From NCBI RefSeq assembly GCF_001522545.3, contig NC_031773.1, positions 18,610,302 to 18,674,301 of the forward strand: a stretch of 64,000 bases of DNA, in the 5' to 3' direction. The notes beneath the pieces were generated by a model, which was given only the letters and a program-made list of their open reading frames with translations, made no database searches and had not been told where the DNA came from. Position numbers and translations under genes: made by a program. The stretch is from Parus major. Lineage: Eukaryota; Chordata; Aves; Passeriformes; Paridae. Shown here piece after piece: positions 15,201 through 28,002 of the stretch; the stretch's first letter is position 1, and every line of letters begins with the position of its first letter.

Positions 15201-18200
15201 TGATAAACTTGGGGGTTTGCTTTCTCTTTCCTGTGTGCTAATAGCTTTGCATCCCTCTGCCTGTGCAGTTGAATTTCTTTATACTTGTACATCGCTATGT
15301 TTATTTATGGCTGTTGCATCTAACCTATGAAATTATGGCCATCCACTCAGGATTTAATGTTCTTTTGTGGTCAGCTTACCTTTATACAGCACTGAGTAAT
15401 CTAGTACAGATAATAACCTCCTTACTGTTTTGCTCTCATTGATTTTTGTACATTTTTCTCTTTATCCCCTCACAGTATCTGGCTGGCCAGTTATTGCTGG
15501 TTGCTGCTACATACAGCTGCTTTATCTCCTTCATGCTAAACAAATATGGCAGGCATTAAGTTTCATGCAGAAAAATTTCCAAATTTCACTTGGAAACACT
15601 TCAAAGATGCATCCCTCTGTTAGCCAGAAGTACAAATCACAGTGTTAAAATACAATTTCAGGTGCATAAATCCTGAAGGAGTGATCAGCCAGTGATTAGC
15701 CTCAGGCTGCATTACCCTAGTTTTTGGAGGGGGGGTGGGATTGTGAGTATCTTTCCTGAACTTCTGGATTGCTTCATTGCCCAGGCACTTTAACTGGATC
15801 TCAGGGATGCTGTGAAAACACTTTTTCTCCTGTTTCTTCTTTGGCTCTCCCCAGAAGCCCAGGACTTGACTTTCTTCCATGCTTGTTAGTTTATAGTATG
15901 ATAAGACAGATAATCAATTTGCTTTGAAAATTACCCCTCTCTTTTGCCAGTTGTGGTCCTCAGTGACTCGAGTCCATTTAATGGCACAAACCCACACAGC
16001 CTTTGGAGAGACCACACAAGCATTGGTTCTGGCACTGTGTGGGTCATTATTGGAGCAAGGAATGGAGACCAGGACCTTTCTCTGGTAACTTCCAGCAGTT
16101 ATATTAAGTCAGGCTTAATATGATGTAACCTCATCTTCAGCTGCATGAAGCTGATGATACAGCAGGAAATTAGCCTTTGTCAAGGGAAGAGGCACTGCCC
16201 CTTGTGGCAGAATGTGACTGATGCCACATTGGAGGAGATGTGAAACCAAGGTGCAAGTTATGCTTTGGGACAAGTAGTGTTGATTCATTGAGTCCTAATC
16301 ATAAAAGTAACAGAGCTGGACAGAAGGGATGGATTTGAGATGTTCTTTTCATTCTTTTTGTAAAAGGTCAGGAAAGGAAAATTTTGCTTAAGTATACATA
16401 AGAGAATTCTTTTCTTTTTCAAGAAAAGAGCTTTGATTTTAAGTCTAGTTCAAAAAAGCAATAGAGAGCCTACAATCTTCTTGTGAAACTGACTTGTACT
16501 CAGGACTGTGAGGTTTCTTTAAGATCTTGTGTGCCGAAATCATACACTGCAATTTCTTGTACAGTGTTAGATTCTCTGTGTTTTTGCATCTCACCAGTCC
16601 TCAGCCTAGTGTTTTTCATGATTGTAGACATGTCTGGGATTAGACCACTGGCTGCTGACTTCAGTACTGCTAGGATGTGGCATTCACTGTACATTTAATG
16701 GAATATGTTCCTGTGGTCCCTTTATTTTTTTTGTATCCAGATAGGTCAAGAAAAATTAAATGCACAGTATGAACTGTTTAACCATCAAGTTATTCAGACA
16801 CTTTCTTTAAGCAGACAGAGTAAACATAGACTAAAATAAGTCTGGCTATCCTTTATTTTCTCAACCTGCTGTACGTTTTTGTTGAAAGGCAGAATTAGCT
16901 GCACAGTTAGGTAAACTGAAAAAACTGAAATATGGAATGTATTGATCAGTGAATTGGGTCCAAAATGTAGCTTCAGTGCTGTTTCTTCATTAAAATAATT
17001 AATGTTTTTTTCACTTCCGTGAACAGTGCATTCTTCAGCCTGTTGACATATTTTTACATGTTTTTCTCCCGCTTCTCCTAGAACGGAGTCATGTCTGGAT
17101 TGATGCAAATGCTGCTTCTGAAGGTTTCTGCTCACATCACGGAACAGCTGGGAATGGCCCCAGGAGGAGAATTCAGGGAGGCTTTCAAAGAGGTGCGAAC
17201 CTGAAATGGCTTTTCTGAGGTCAGATTACTGGCCTTTTGCTTCCAGAGTTGAACTCAATAAAACCATTCTGTTATTGCCTAGAAAAGAGCACTCTGGCCA
17301 TAGCTCTGCTGAAGCCAGTGAAGTAATAAAAACCATTTTTGACTTCAAACTTTAAGGTACAAAGATTTGGAGACATAAGTGGTAGGAAAGCAATTCCAAA
17401 AAGGCATCAAACAATAAGGCTTCTTCCTCATGATATTTCTGAAGACATTAGTTTTCATTAATAACTTAATTTCTTTTAAATAATTGGTTTTGAATTCTGA
17501 ATATTGATCTTGGTCCCACTGTTGGTGGTGGCAGGATTTCAAGCTGTGAAAACCAGCTCTAAAGGATTAATGAGATCTGATACATTCCATTCATCTACAA
17601 AGACTGGGCAAGTGAAATATCTGACTGGTCTGTTAGTCCTAAACATCACTTTTTGTACTACTGCCAACAGAGATACCTGAAACTAAACAGTAACTGTGTT
17701 TTACACTAATATTTTTTTTTTCCTGGAAATGCTGGGATGGTATTTTCTGTGTATGTATCCATTTTGCAGAATGTATCTTGCTATTTTTACACAAATTATG
17801 TACTAGTAAGGAAATCTGAGAGAACATTGCTGGTAAAAAATCTGGAATAATTTGGTGTATTTATCCTTAATAAAAAGAAAAATTCTTCAAGGCTTATTTT
17901 CTTGAGCATTCTAGACCAGAATGAAACATTTTAAGTGTTTCCCATTTTAAGTGGGAAAGGAAAAAAATTAGCTCTGTCCTATTCTAAAGCGATTGCTGAA
18001 AATTTTAAAACAACTATGCATAGGAAAGAATTTTCTAGAAATTCAGTACTGTGCTAAAATTTGTCAGCATGAGCTTACAGCCAAGTCTCACATTGTCACA
18101 TGGAATCTGGCATCAGTTATTGTCTCATAAGCTCTTTCTTTAGTATATTTTACCATGCCCAGCTATAAGGTTGATGATCCTGACAAATACTAGGTGAAAG

Positions 18201-21200
18201 CAAAATGATGACAGTCAGTTCACCTCCTACTTTTTTCAGATCCAGGCAGATATTGAGCCCCATTGTCACCTTATGTAGTAATAATCAGAAGCTTTCTGCT
18301 TTAGTACAAGTAATCTCAAGGGTGTGGCATTACAATTTAATACTTTTTACTGTGATACCTACTGCATTGTGTAGTGGATTTATTCCTTTATGAAGTAATG
18401 TAGTAGTGTTTTGTAAATTTAATTTACTGCAAAGCCAAAATATTTTTTTATGTTGAATTATGATGCTGCTTGCTCTTTTTTAAGATACCTTGTATAACGC
18501 AGTAAATCCTTAACATTCATTAATAAGAATGTGATGTGCTGCAGTATGAAACATTGACTAGTTATTTGTATCTTCTCTTTCAGGCCAGTAAAGTACCTTT
18601 CTGTAAATTCCACCTCGGTGACCGACCCATCCCTGTAACGTTTAAGAGAGCAATTGCTGCACTTTCCTTCTGGCAAAAAGTCAAGCTTGCTTGGGGCCTT
18701 TGCTTCTTATCTGACCCCATCAGGTATGAATAAGGACTCCATATGTTTTCGGTGGATTATTCAATTCTTCAGTTTGACTTGAGTACGAGGATACCCAGCC
18801 TGATGCAATGAAATTTGAAGTTAGTGAGAAGGATGAATACAAATTATCCTGCAATAATATGTATTTTTGAAGTGAAAGCTGTCTTTCTGATCTTGTGTCA
18901 GGTTGTGGGAACTGACAATGGTCAAATAAGAGATTTTTAGGCTTCAGGCATTAATTTTAGCCTGTGTGAAACCAAGTCACATAACTTTCTCAGACTGGCC
19001 TGAGAAAGTGTGGCCTGAGAAATCATAGGAATCAAAACAGTTCTTAGAGAAGGAAAACAATCCTTGCAGGTGTTTTGATCCTTGTTTCCTTGCAAGAAAC
19101 AGTCAAGGGGTATTTTTCCTAACTGTCCAATGATAGTGATGTGTTGGTTTGATCACCAATGAGAGTTTTACCTCTCGGACCCTCTTGGACCTGTCTATAA
19201 AAGAAAATCAGGAATACTAAAACTTGCTCTCTTGTGCAGCCCAGTTAGAGAGTCTATGTCATGCTTCCATGGCCTTTCCTAATATAACACAACATCAAGT
19301 GTTGTCTTTCAATGCATTACTTCCAGGTGAAGTGTAAGATTAGGTGCTGAGGAATTCCTAGTATACTTTAAAAACTTCCTTTAAATTATTATTTTATTAT
19401 TTTTATGCAGAAAATAAAATTTTTCCCACCACTGTGTGTGGATAATGTAAATAAGAGAAAGGCCTCAGTACAATAATTTGTATATTCTGAAGAGTTCTAC
19501 ATCCAGCCATCATGAGATTCCATGGAAAATGGAATAATAATTCAACATCAAAATTGTCAGTCTGTTGATGTTTCTGGGTCTGTTGAAAGCTAGCATTTCT
19601 CCTTTAGCTTGCCCTGCTGACATTTGTAGTGTTCTTTTTGTCTTGGAAACTAAAGGAAGCCTGTTTGAAATCGGTCAACTAGACAATGATGCCAAACCAG
19701 ATAATTTTATTGCTGCAAGCTATGACCCACAGCTAAAGGTGCTAACAGAAGTGTTTATAGTACCTATGAAAAGAATAAAAGCTCATTACATTTACTCCTG
19801 CAGTTCTTATTTTGCATTTTCTGCCCATTTGCTATTCTTCTGTTCTGGGAATTGGTTTATAACTTTGTCTTCCCTTCTAAAGGGAAGTGTGATTGACACT
19901 ACAACCTACAGATGTCTTTCCATGCCCTCAGACTGTGCATTACAGTGTGCCTTTTTTGTTCCTTAAGTAGAGTCTCTGAGTGTTCAGTGATCAGATCTGC
20001 TACCTCAGAAGAGCTGTGTGTAGGCTCTTCAAAGCTTATCAATACACAATGAAAGTGGGACACCACTTTCTCCTGCCTTTCAAGCCCTAGTGGTTTTGCT
20101 GAGTTGAGTTGTCAGCTTTTAAAGTGGGAAGGGAGAAAATCCAGTTGAACTGGCTAAAGGCAAGTGACCTCTTTTCTTTCCCTTTCCTTCACTGTAGAGG
20201 CATTGTTAGGTATCAAGTTTTTCAGGTTTATGGAGATTATTTTCCTTCGGGAGAGGAAAACTGGGGGAGGAGAACTGTAGACTGAATTTAGGTATTGGTT
20301 TTTTTTCATCAGTTTGTCTGTGTTGACCTTTAAAAGTGTAACAGATACTGAGAAAACTTACCTTTCTTTCAGTAAAGATGATGTGGAGAAGTGCAAACAG
20401 AAGGATTTACTGGAACAGATGATGGCAGAAATGATTGGAGAATTCCCTGATCTTCATCGAACTATTGTCTCCGAACGAGATATTTACTTGACCTACATGC
20501 TGAAGCAAGCAGCAAAGCAGATAGAACTACCTCGAGCTTCAGAAAGTAATTGTCTTAAAGCAGAGATTATAACCAGCAAGGTGTACTTTGTGTACTGGTC
20601 CAAAGTTCAGTTCTCAGGAAATCTGGGATGCTCTCTTCATGAATGCCACATGTCACATAAGATACAATGCTTAAAAAATTAAAAAGGGATATTACTCTTC
20701 TGTTGAAACCACATAGAGCAATAGACTGTAAATTATGTTTCCTTTCTCATTGTGCTATTTAAAATTGGAAAGTACTAATTAGGCAGACAACTATTTCAAA
20801 AGGCAGGGATCTGGTAGGACAGCACAGTATGGGACAGTCTATCTCACTTGCCCGGTTATCTCACCAAATTCATTGTTGTCGCTGGCTGCTGAGGGACTCA
20901 TTTATTGATAAGTTAATTCTCTAATTTCAGTACTCTTCATGGGCTTTTTTTTATACTTAAAAATTTGGCTGCTAGGAACTTTGGTGATCTGGCAGTAATA
21001 CTCATATGTGACTGCTGTTTCAGCAAAGTATAGGCATATAGAAAAATAGTATTTGTCTAGTCTTCGGAGTGTTCTGCTGGCATATGTGATCTGCATGCCT
21101 TTCCTATAGAGATAAGCATACTGAAGTTTTTTACCTCTTACTTTTAAGAAGATAGTGTTTGTCATCACTTCAGTGCAGAACTTCTGTTGTAATTGCAGTT

Positions 21201-24200
21201 CTGATTTAGAGCAACTCAGAACAGACTGAGAAAAAGAAAATTTAGAAAAACCAATTTGGTAAATATGTATAATAGTTCTAGTGTTTACAGTTTTGTTCCA
21301 TTTTGAGGTGGGCTGCTCTTTACATTTTTACTTTTGGAAAAATCAAGGGTGGCTATTTAAAGCAAAACAGTGGAACTCATGTTTTATATTTATGTATTAT
21401 ATAGAATTTTCCCCATAGGAAAGTAGCCTGATCATTATTCCTTAGAAGGGTTTTTTGTGGCATGGTGCTATATTTTTCATTAGGGAAAACTTTCAGAAAG
21501 CAGGTTTTGGATGCTGTGAAATTTGGGTGGTAGATGGGAGGTGAGGGTGAGAGCTGGTGTGCGTTGCATTGGTCTGATGGTAGCTGGCGAACTGCTGGGT
21601 GTTACTGGCCTGGGTTTGCTGTTGCTGAGGCCAGGTCTCTAACAGTGACCTTCACTGGGACAGGTGTGGTCTCAAGCGTTGTTCTCCGATTGTGAGCCCA
21701 AATCTTGTTGCATTATTTGTGCCAGGTGCCACTGTCCAAAGTGGCAGAGAAGGTTCTCTGTTCAGGAGATGCCAAAGACCAGGAATGTTCCTCATAAGCA
21801 GCACAGAAACATGACCTACACAGAGAAGGAAAGAAAATTCAGCTTGCATCTGAGGCTGTAGTATGAGCATTGGCCAGGTCTCTTTATTAAATAAATATTA
21901 TATATTAAATAAATGACTCCTAAAAATCTAGAAACCATGCTGTCTTTTTCAGACTTTCAACAAAAAAGGCAGTAGGTGAGATGAGTTTGTAACAACAGGG
22001 TTTGTGTTTGGTAGTATATTCTACTATACAGATCCCTGTATCTTGGAAAAATCATTTTTGTAGTCTCATACATTGTCTATTTATTTAAAGCCTGAAATCA
22101 GTTATTTTACAGATATGTTCCTTTCTCTCCATCTCTCTTTTCTCAGATGAACCTAGAAAATATATCCCAGCTGTTGTAGTTGGTGTTGTTGGCATGGGTC
22201 ATGTACCTGGAATTGAAAAGAACTGGAATTCCGACTTAAAGATCCAGGAAATAATGAGGTAACAGTCGCCCTTTCCTACGTATTGGTGTAACAGCTTCTC
22301 TTGCTAAAATCCAGCAGTTTCTTTGGAGGTTTTTTTGGTTGGTTGTCACAGCTTGAACAATCATCTCTTCTGTCATTCCTGCCCTGTCAGCTCACTGACT
22401 TGCTGTGCAGTGCTTGCAGATTGTGCTTACAACAAAGAAAAAGAAAAAGTCAAAGGAAAAAAATAAATATTTGAATATGGAGGGAAGTAGAGATGAGACT
22501 ATGTGCTTGTCTAGGAAGAAAATTAATTGGTCCTCATTTAAGTCTTCTGAAATGAAAATTCTAATGACAGATGTGGAAGATGGTGAAAACAGAACAAGGC
22601 TTTTAGTCTAACTTAGGTAAATACAAATCATTGGATTTAAAGCTTGTGTTTTGTCAGGACTGCTGGCTCTGACAAGCTTAGTGTCGCCATTGCTTGTACC
22701 CTATTTTTAAGTGTATATTTAAGTAATGGCTTAATTTAATGTGTATACCTAACTAATTATGAGCTGGTTTAAGCTATGTATCTGGTGAACTCTTGCTTCA
22801 AAATAACTATTAATATAAATAATATTAAATATAAATATATTAAATATGAAAATAGATGTATGTGTTTGTAAAAGACAGAATTGAAGAACCAAAGCATTCA
22901 GACTATGTATTCCATAAAGCCACAAAGGTAAGGCCACAAAGGTCAAGATTTCAGAAATACGGGAGAGATTATAATACAAGCTAGTAGTGTTGGTCTGTTG
23001 TGCTTTCGGATTATAGAGTTTTAAATATGCACACTTTCCTTATCACATCCATCTATTGTGTCTATGTAACCCACTCACCCATCTCTTCAGAGGCTGTGAA
23101 AACCAGAAAAGACTGACATCCACATAAATGGTATATTTAGACATCTAAAATATGATTTAGAGAGACTTTTGTTGTCTGGATTCAAGAATGCTAAGTACAA
23201 AATCTCTGCCTAGCCATTTATAACTGTCTTTCAAGGCTAAGCCTCACCTGGAGTCACAAACTAGATGTCCATATTCCTCTGCACCCTTGCAAATAACCTG
23301 TACAATTAGGTTGTCCAAATCCATGTAGTTGTGTGGTGGCTGTTGGTTGCATCATTGACAGCACAGAACTGAATAGCCCAAAGACCAAGTGCATGTCTTC
23401 AAGTCTGCACAGAAGGTCTTTATCATTGAAGTTTAGACTTGATTGTCTTTAAACTTTTTTGCCCCCATGCTGTTGCACTGCAGTTGCAGAGCAGAGTTAG
23501 GGCTTTCTTTTGTGTGTTTAGTGTTCATCACCTCTCTAAGGTGGCATGTTTTTAAGACTTTCACAGGTATTTAGTTAAATTGTAGACCTTGAAACATGAA
23601 AATTTTCTGGATAAAAATATACATATATTTCTAATTTTTTTCTAATTTTTAAGTTCATGCATTGAACCTAACTCCTAGCATTAGACTTTGCTGTCTTCCA
23701 CAGAATATTTTGAGTTGGAAGAGATCATTGAATACAACTTCTAAGTGAATGGTGAACTCATAACCTGGGCATTATTAGCACTGTGCCCTGACCAGCAGTT
23801 ATTAATTGATTTTTTTTTAATTGTGGTGGGGTATTAGAATTGAGCAAGAATTGGTGGAGAAGGGTATAAGAATGTGTGAAGAGATGCCTTTACACCATTC
23901 TTGGTTCAATACATATGCTTTTTTTAAAACTCTCCTGTGTATTGCTGTAATGTGCACCAAGTCTTAGCAGTGATAACTTTTCCCTAGTTTGAGCACATGG
24001 ATCTAAGCTCAGTCTAGTTGTATCCTAATCTCAGCACATCTAACCTGGTTTGAGAGCACCCAATGTTTTTGCACTATTGTAACTGATTACTTCCGAATAC
24101 ATTAGAAACTTTTTCTGGATATAAATAAATGATAACTTCAGGCTCCTTTGAAGCAATACATGGAAGCCTGAGTTGAGTGAGAGGATTATGAGTTGCTGTG

Positions 24201-24953
24201 GGTTCAGGGCCAGCTGAACTGCTGCAGAGCCTGTCAGTGAGGGTGCAGGGCTGCACGTGTGTGTGTCTGTGCTCTCCAAGTCAGCTTTATTGGGAAGGTA
24301 ATACTAATTTTTTACTTCATACCCCAACAGTGAAACTGCTTGAAGGTTGTGGGGGTAGACCTGGTGTGTGTGTTGCCCTATGCCCTCCTGGCTCACGTGG
24401 CCAGTGCAAAGACTTTCAAGTGGCTCTGTGAAAATCTCAATATTCTCTTTTAGTATTCAAGAAGTCTGGAAAGAAGAAAATGACTTAGCTATTTTGGCAG
24501 GGTGATGGACAAGTAAAGGTTTGTAGCCATTAGGAGTGGCATAATACATAAGTAGAAAAGGCTTTGTTAGTGTTTATTTATTTTTATTGTTATTTAATTT
24601 TATGTAGCCCTTGAACATGAAAGAATACATTGTGCATTCATGATGCATCTGTTACCCAAAAATTTCCTGCACTGTGGAGAGAAAGGGGAGAAAAGATCCC
24701 TTTTTCTTTTTTTTTTTTAATTGAAAAATGCCTACTCTTTATAGCTATGCAAATATTGTTTTCTGTCTTTTGTTTCAGTGTGCCTCCTCCATCACCTTCA
24801 AGTAAGATTTTCAAATTTGTTTTAAAAGCAACAGTTTTTGGACTGCTGGGATACGGCTGCTACCGAATAGGTCACAGGACAGTTCAGTTTGTTCTTTCAA
24901 TGCCAGCAACACAGAGCTATCTTCAGAGGCTGTCAGAGGTGTCTCAGCAGTGA
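6194..24953 (+). CDS. TRABD: TRABD, TraB domain-containing protein (spliced, 9 coding exons)
   Basis: Coding exons 6194-6217, 8332-8410, 11054-11220, 12066-12206, 17082-17192, 18584-18723, 20373-20545, 22147-22258 and 24779-24953 join in frame (1122 nt, 373 aa; human about 376). All introns are GT-AG. The protein closely follows human TRABD from residue 34 on. Two GX2H motifs typical of the TraB/TIKI fold are visible, GTAH at residues 76-79 and GMGH at 294-297, with a conserved Glu (E103) in a hydrophobic strand. There is no N-terminal signal peptide; a hydrophobic stretch at about 326-357 could be a C-terminal membrane anchor. In TIKI proteases the GX2H motifs are needed for metal-dependent cleavage; vertebrate TRABD has no settled function, so protease activity is inference. 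The start is the ATG of a short 8-codon segment, preceded by a splice acceptor. The next in-frame ATG is at 8347. Confidence 0.93.
8332..8410 (+). CDS. TRABD: TRABD coding exon 2
   Basis: Residues 9-35, a low-complexity acidic/Ser-rich N-terminal linker. Acceptor catacag, donor gtatgt in phase 1. It is poorly conserved, and is called because it joins phase-perfectly between its neighbours. Confidence 0.8.
11054..11220 (+). CDS. TRABD: TRABD coding exon 3 (first GX2H motif)
   Basis: Residues 35-90. Contains the start of the TraB domain and the GTAHFS motif (76-81). Donor gtaaat in phase 0. Confidence 0.95.
12066..12206 (+). CDS. TRABD: TRABD coding exon 4
   Basis: Residues 91-137. Encodes the beta strand ending VVVVELCQYR, with the conserved Glu at 103, then a charged helix. 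141 nt, phase 0 at both ends. Confidence 0.95.
12207..17081 (+). other. TRABD: TRABD intron 4 (4.9 kb)
   Basis: The largest TRABD intron. No exon, RNA gene or recognisable transposable element was found; only short unrelated open frames. It ends in a 'cttctcctag' acceptor. Confidence 0.6.
17082..17192 (+). CDS. TRABD: TRABD coding exon 5
   Basis: Residues 138-174, including the stretches SGLMQMLLLKVSAHITEQLG and GMAPGGEFREAFKE, essentially identical to human. 111 nt, phase 0 at both ends. Confidence 0.95.
18584..18723 (+). CDS. TRABD: TRABD coding exon 6
   Basis: Residues 175-221, with the motif FHLGDRPIPVTFKRA. The donor gtatga leaves phase 2. Confidence 0.95.
20373..20545 (+). CDS. TRABD: TRABD coding exon 7
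   Basis: Residues 221-279, including KQKDLLEQMMAEMIGEFPDL and the helix before it. The donor is gtaatt after GAAA (phase 1); reading on past it gives sequence unlike the family. Confidence 0.93.
22147..22258 (+). CDS. TRABD: TRABD coding exon 8 (second GX2H motif)
   Basis: Residues 279-316. Encodes VVVGVVGMGHVPGIEKNW with the second GX2H motif (GMGH, 294-297). Phase-2 donor gtaaca. Confidence 0.95.
23698..23803 (-). mobile_element. decayed tRNA-Ile/CR1 composite SINE (TguSINE1-like)
   Basis: Read on the minus strand, a tRNA-Ile-like body (anticodon-loop sequence CTAATAA and a T-arm-like GGTTATGAGTTCA) is followed by a CR1-like tail (TGATCTCTTCCAACTC). Songbirds are known to carry a SINE built from a tRNA-Ile head and a CR1 3' end. 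It lies in TRABD intron 8. The copy is diverged, and the boundaries and family name are approximate. Confidence 0.6.
24779..24953 (+). CDS. TRABD: TRABD last coding exon and stop
   Basis: Residues 316-373 plus the TGA stop at 24951-24953. It begins with a Pro/Ser-rich hinge (VPPPSPSSK), then a hydrophobic segment 326-357 (FVLKATVFGLLGYGCYRIG) that fits one membrane-spanning helix, and ends SEVSQQ. Confidence 0.93.
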
Positions 24954-25085
24954 ATCGAGTAGAGGCTGTGTGAAGAAGGTGACTGAAGAAAGGTTGATGG
25001 AGGCAATGCGTGAACTGGACTGAAGGATGAGGATTCTAGTCAGAGCTGATTGATGCTAAGCTACACTCAATCACTATATAATAAA
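24954..25085 (+). other. TRABD: TRABD proximal 3'UTR to first poly(A) signal
   Basis: Follows the stop directly. A canonical AATAAA at 25080-25085 is the nearest cleavage signal and would give a short 3'UTR. More distal signals exist. Confidence 0.5.
25080..25085 (+). terminator. TRABD: candidate proximal poly(A) signal of TRABD
   Basis: AATAAA 127 nt after the TRABD stop codon. No expression evidence. Confidence 0.45.
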
Positions 25086-25199
25086 AGATTTGATACTAAA
25101 GTTACACCAGCTATGATCTAATTAATAGTTTTGATTCTTGATAGGTGTGCTGCATGAAACCAGATGATTCCAGATTGAGGTAAAGAAATGTGTATGCAA

Positions 25200-25275
25200 A
25201 TATATATATATATATTGTATGCATACTGTATACACGTATACTATATATATGCATTATATATATATATATATATAA
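25200..25275. repeat. (TA)n microsatellite with interruptions
   Basis: Two TA runs separated by a 'gtatgcatactgtatacacg' spacer. Probably length-polymorphic. Confidence 0.9.
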
Positions 25276-28002
25276 CTGATGATGTAGTAAAGGCAGCTTA
25301 AAGGGTGTGTTCATGGCTTCTTTTCCAGAGGAAAGAACAACACAAAGTAACCTAATTGGCTGCATTTCCTCTGAAGTTCAGGGACACTTGAGTGAGTATT
25401 TGCTTTTTTTCTTAGGCATAATACCAAGTGTTTGTTTCTGGTGCCAGACACTTTTACACATAATTTAAAAGGACATCTTCTCAATGTGTATTTTATACCT
25501 AAAACATTTAGGCTTTTTTTAAACTTAAGAGCTTTCCAGAAATTTCAGAATTGTACAGGCTGTCATACGTACACGGTTCAAATTTTTTACAAGCCTTATT
25601 GAAGAACAGGAATGTTGCCTTTAGATTGCATCCCTTGTTACCACCATCAGTTGAATTGTCTTTCTCCTGCATAGAGAAGGTATAGCCACCCCATCAGAAT
25701 GCAATGTGGTTTGTGTCAGATGTTTACAGGACACTGTTCCTTTAGATTAGCTTATTTAAACTGTATTATTTAGCCAAATCCTGCTGGTTTCAGTATTGTA
25801 AATTTAAGAGACTAGAACTACTGTACAATTTACTTTCTTTATTCAGACCTTTCATATTTGGCATAAAAAGCCTGGAATTAACCTGCCCCTTGGTTTTGCT
25901 ACATGAAAATATTTTATTTATCAATGTAATTTCCCAGTGGATGAATATTTTAATCTATTTAATAGGAAAACAGTGTTCAATTTAGTTTTTCAACCAACTG
26001 TAGCATTTTATTTGGATTAACTGCTATTTATACACAGAATTATGGGTACTACAGACTGCTGTTTCTTTTTTAATTATCTGGAACACTCATCCATCATCAA
26101 TGTATTTCTTTTTTTTAATCCTAGGTTCATATTTCATTGAAATTTTTTGGTACCTTCCCTTTTTACAGGATTGTCAGTGATTGTAAAATGCCCTTGGCAA
26201 TCAGCTAGTCCTAGTTGAACAACACAGATAACATTGTCATATCAAAGTTAACCCGATGTGTTTGAATGGAAGAGTCCCATTTGCTCCTCAGGCTCATAAA
26301 CAGTTGCTCATTGTTTTTAAAGTGAGGTTTTTATCTGTATTAATTTCTTTTGGGAATGAAAGATGGGAACCAGTATGTGAGGCAGGAGGAGGAAAAGGTG
26401 ATGTTGTGTTTTGTGTTTCTTTGTGTTTTTTCAGTTGGTTCAATAAAATCCAGAAACCACTATTAATAGGGTATATTTCCAAAGGCTTGTGTTGGAAGTG
26501 TTTCCATACAGTCTTTTGTTTGCTCAAAGTATGTACATCTATCTTCTGTACAGTGTAGTCTTTTTTAAGCTTTTAAAATTAAGGGTCTGATGCTCCTCTC
26601 TGTGATGGTATTGACTTTGCTGGGAGCTGGTCTGTCCATGCAACCTGATGCTTTTCTGCCTTGCTCTTTGAAAATTTTATGAGTTCCAGTGCAGCAAATT
26701 ATTAAAGTGCATGTTTATTTTTAACCTTACTGAATCTAACCTGATTCTGCAGAGCTCTTAAGATGTTGCTAGGTGCTTTTCTGGGTCTGAGCCTTACAGG
26801 TGTCCAGGGAATAAACCTTAGCAAATGAGAATGACAGCAGTTCATGCTTCTAGGACACAAAATATAAATGATAATACAGAAAACAGTGGGGCAGGTCCTT
26901 TTATTTTGTATTTATTAGTGCTTAAAAAACCGCCAGCCATCTCTAGCAAGAGGAAAATCAACATTTGTAAACAATTTATAGAAGAGTAGAGTGACTGCCT
27001 GAATTTTGATTCCTGTTTTTTAAAAACATCAATCTATTGTTTACAATTAAGCAGTCCTATTTGAATAATTCTATTACATTTTATGTACATTTTTAAAAGA
27101 TGAAAGCAAAAGCTTAAACTTACTCTACTCCTGGCTTTCCTGACATACCAAAATGTTCTGTTGGTTATTTTTTTGAGAATATTTAGCTAGTAGAATTAAA
27201 TATATGGATATTTTGCTTTAAGTTCTCTACAGATTTTTAAAGTATCTGCAGGTATTTTAAAAGCTCTGTGGATCTTTGATATCTGTGCTCAGGTAATTTT
27301 ACACAAAAAACAAATCTAAGGTAAATTTTAGATAGGAGCCTTAATCTTGGGTGGGACTAATGGTAAATGATTGTCATGGAGCATTCTTGCAGACTTGATG
27401 TTTTATGCTTTTTAGCCAAAAGTCATTACCAACTAAGGTGTCCATTCATTATTCAGTTATCCTCTCCAGTCAGTACCATAAGTCTATTGTTTCAATCTTT
27501 TTTTTCTTTTTCTTTTTATTTTATTTTTTTTTACAAAGCATATCAGCACATTCTTCAGGGAACCTCTTTGTGGATGGAGAATTTGCAATTTATCTTCCCA
27601 CAGTTGCAAATTGGCAGATCATATGCATGCACTGTTTATTCAGTGGCACTGGAAAGTGATGAATTTGCAGAACTAACAATTCTATGAATCCATACACAGA
27701 TTCTTGATGTTGTATGTTCAATGTGTTGTACTGTTTATATAACATAATCTGTGTTTTAGGTCCATTCTTTTCTGTTCTAGTCAGTCCTTTCAGTGTTAGC
27801 AGCATCCTGTAAAATTTAAGTATATGTCGAATTGTCCCAGCCCCGCCTCAACCTTATGAAGCCATATTGTATTTTTTTGGTGACATGTACATCTGTTTTA
27901 TGCATTTGTACATGTGATGTAAATTTGAAGTATTTTTAAAAATGTGTGCCTTTAAAGTGATTTAAAGTAAACAGCAGTATGTTCTATTATATAAAAAATA
28001 AA
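25276..28002 (+). other. TRABD: AT-rich sequence, possible distal TRABD 3'UTR
   Basis: No gene and no recognisable transposon. The T-rich composition and repeated AATAAA sites (26443 and 27997) would fit alternative long 3'UTRs of TRABD, but nothing in the sequence proves that transcription continues this far. Confidence 0.3.
27997..28002 (+). terminator. candidate distal poly(A) signal
   Basis: AATAAA in 'aaaaaataaagtatttt', about 3.04 kb after the TRABD stop, with U-rich sequence around it. Confidence 0.35.

Noticed and set aside
23755..23803. Possible tRNA-Ile gene
   Set aside because: The acceptor stem cannot be formed, the T arm is decayed and a CR1 tail is attached, so it is a SINE remnant.
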